In this document: positions 60,323 to 60,457 of the stretch, piece after piece | How the letters are laid out: each line of letters begins with the position of its first letter | Position numbering within the stretch: the stretch's first letter is position 1 | From: Candidatus Methanoperedens sp. | GTDB taxonomy: Archaea > Halobacteriota > Methanosarcinia > Methanosarcinales > Methanoperedenaceae | Assembly (NCBI GenBank): GCA_026552975.1 | Contig: JAPMTR010000072.1 | Span: 1 to 60,457 of the forward strand | DNA length: 60,457 nt | Reading direction: 5' to 3' | Notes under the pieces: model-generated | Databases searched by the model: none | What the model was told of the DNA's origin: nothing | Seen by the model: the letters and a program-made list of their open reading frames with translations, nothing else | Program-made: the position numbers and the translations under genes

Positions 60323-60334
60323 AGCTCATCCTGC
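60298..60334. repeat. 12-base perfect inverted repeat at the regulator break
   Basis: GCAGGATGAGCT (60298-60309) and AGCTCATCCTGC (60323-60334) are exact reverse complements with a 13-base spacer holding the TAG that ends the regulator frame. The second arm is thus an inverted copy of regulator coding sequence (S-Q-D-E-L), suggesting a fold-back duplication. Confidence 0.85.
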
Positions 60335-60457
60335 AAGCGCCTGCACGTGGTTAATGCAAATAGTTTACAATACAGGCTTTAAAAAAGCCGAAAACAATAC
60401 TATCATTACTTACGGCTTTGGGTGGACATTCACGACCCAGATCTTCTTCATCAGTTC
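60335..60457. other. Unassigned window end
   Basis: A small hairpin, GGCTTT-AAA-AAAGCC, lies at about 60378-60392, and ACGGCTTTGGGTGG follows. I see no recognisable gene. A short minus-strand frame at the very end (M-K-K-I-W-V-V-N-V-H-P-K-P) may belong to a gene mostly outside the window or be chance. Confidence 0.4.

Overview
The window is archaeal, from the Methanosarcinales or a close relative among the methane-metabolising Euryarchaeota/Halobacteriota. Its information-processing genes are archaeal: PriS, a GINS subunit, aIF2-alpha, S27e, L44e, Nop10, TBP, Hef, FtsZ and archaeal GlyRS. So is its lipid enzyme, glycerol-1-phosphate dehydrogenase. Two of its four tRNAs carry introns after position 37. 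A YcaO/TfuA pair of the McrA-glycine thioamidation type and the remains of a coenzyme F390 synthetase point to a methanogen or an anaerobic methanotroph. The ANME-2d lineage (Methanoperedens-like) is possible but cannot be shown from this sequence.

Layout. 0.1-5.4 kb (minus strand): a compact replication/translation block, priS - GINS - rpl44e - rps27e - aIF2-alpha - nop10 - PAC2 chaperone, followed by RNase Z. 5.5-9.1 kb: an integrase fragment beside an intron-containing tRNA-Tyr, then YcaO - TfuA - geranylgeranyl-reductase family. 9.2-19.3 kb: a HEAT-like protein, FtsZ, a stand-alone GXGXG (FwdC/GltB3-like) protein, a DsbA-like oxidoreductase, GlyRS, a 42-residue zinc ribbon, an M29-type aminopeptidase, HemD, a TctA-type membrane protein and a SET-domain protein. 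19.5-24.2 kb: a CHASE4 histidine kinase, its receiver-PAS partner, an MFS transporter and a YdjM-type membrane hydrolase in one overlapping array. 24.2-34 kb: a nucleotidyltransferase-like protein with a small zinc ribbon, the RNA-repair pair rtcA/kptA, UPF0179, egsA, DUF63, SpoIIM, a five-domain PAPS-reductase protein and ilvD. 34-39 kb: Hef, small conserved proteins, a zinc-ribbon membrane protein with a cupredoxin-like domain, tRNA-Glu and tbp.

39-60.4 kb is more accessory. It holds a large beta-helix surface protein, tRNA-Ile, a multiply broken F390 synthetase, tspO, a UV endonuclease-like protein, tRNA-Ala, a second PAC2 protein, an ABC-2 exporter, a remnant of a matrixin metalloprotease and a shrunken group II intron directly in front of an 8-oxoguanine DNA glycosylase. 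After these come a FetA/FetB-like pair, an operon for cell-surface proteins with beta-propeller-like repeats and a variant C-terminal sorting tail, several lipoproteins or membrane-anchored proteins, and a cut-off XRE regulator.

The most informative observations are: (i) the F390 synthetase pseudogene, whose frameshifts and internal deletion can be reconstructed; (ii) the miniature group II intron abutting the glycosylase gene; (iii) two PAC2 proteins 43 kb apart that end in the same D-L-x-Y-I-G tail; (iv) two neighbouring secreted proteins that share an E-K-T-x-G-F-E-A tail resembling a PGF-CTERM signal without its proline; (v) four small genes or open frames that are easy to miss (nop10, S27e and two zinc ribbons). 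No CRISPR array, rRNA or intact transposase was seen.
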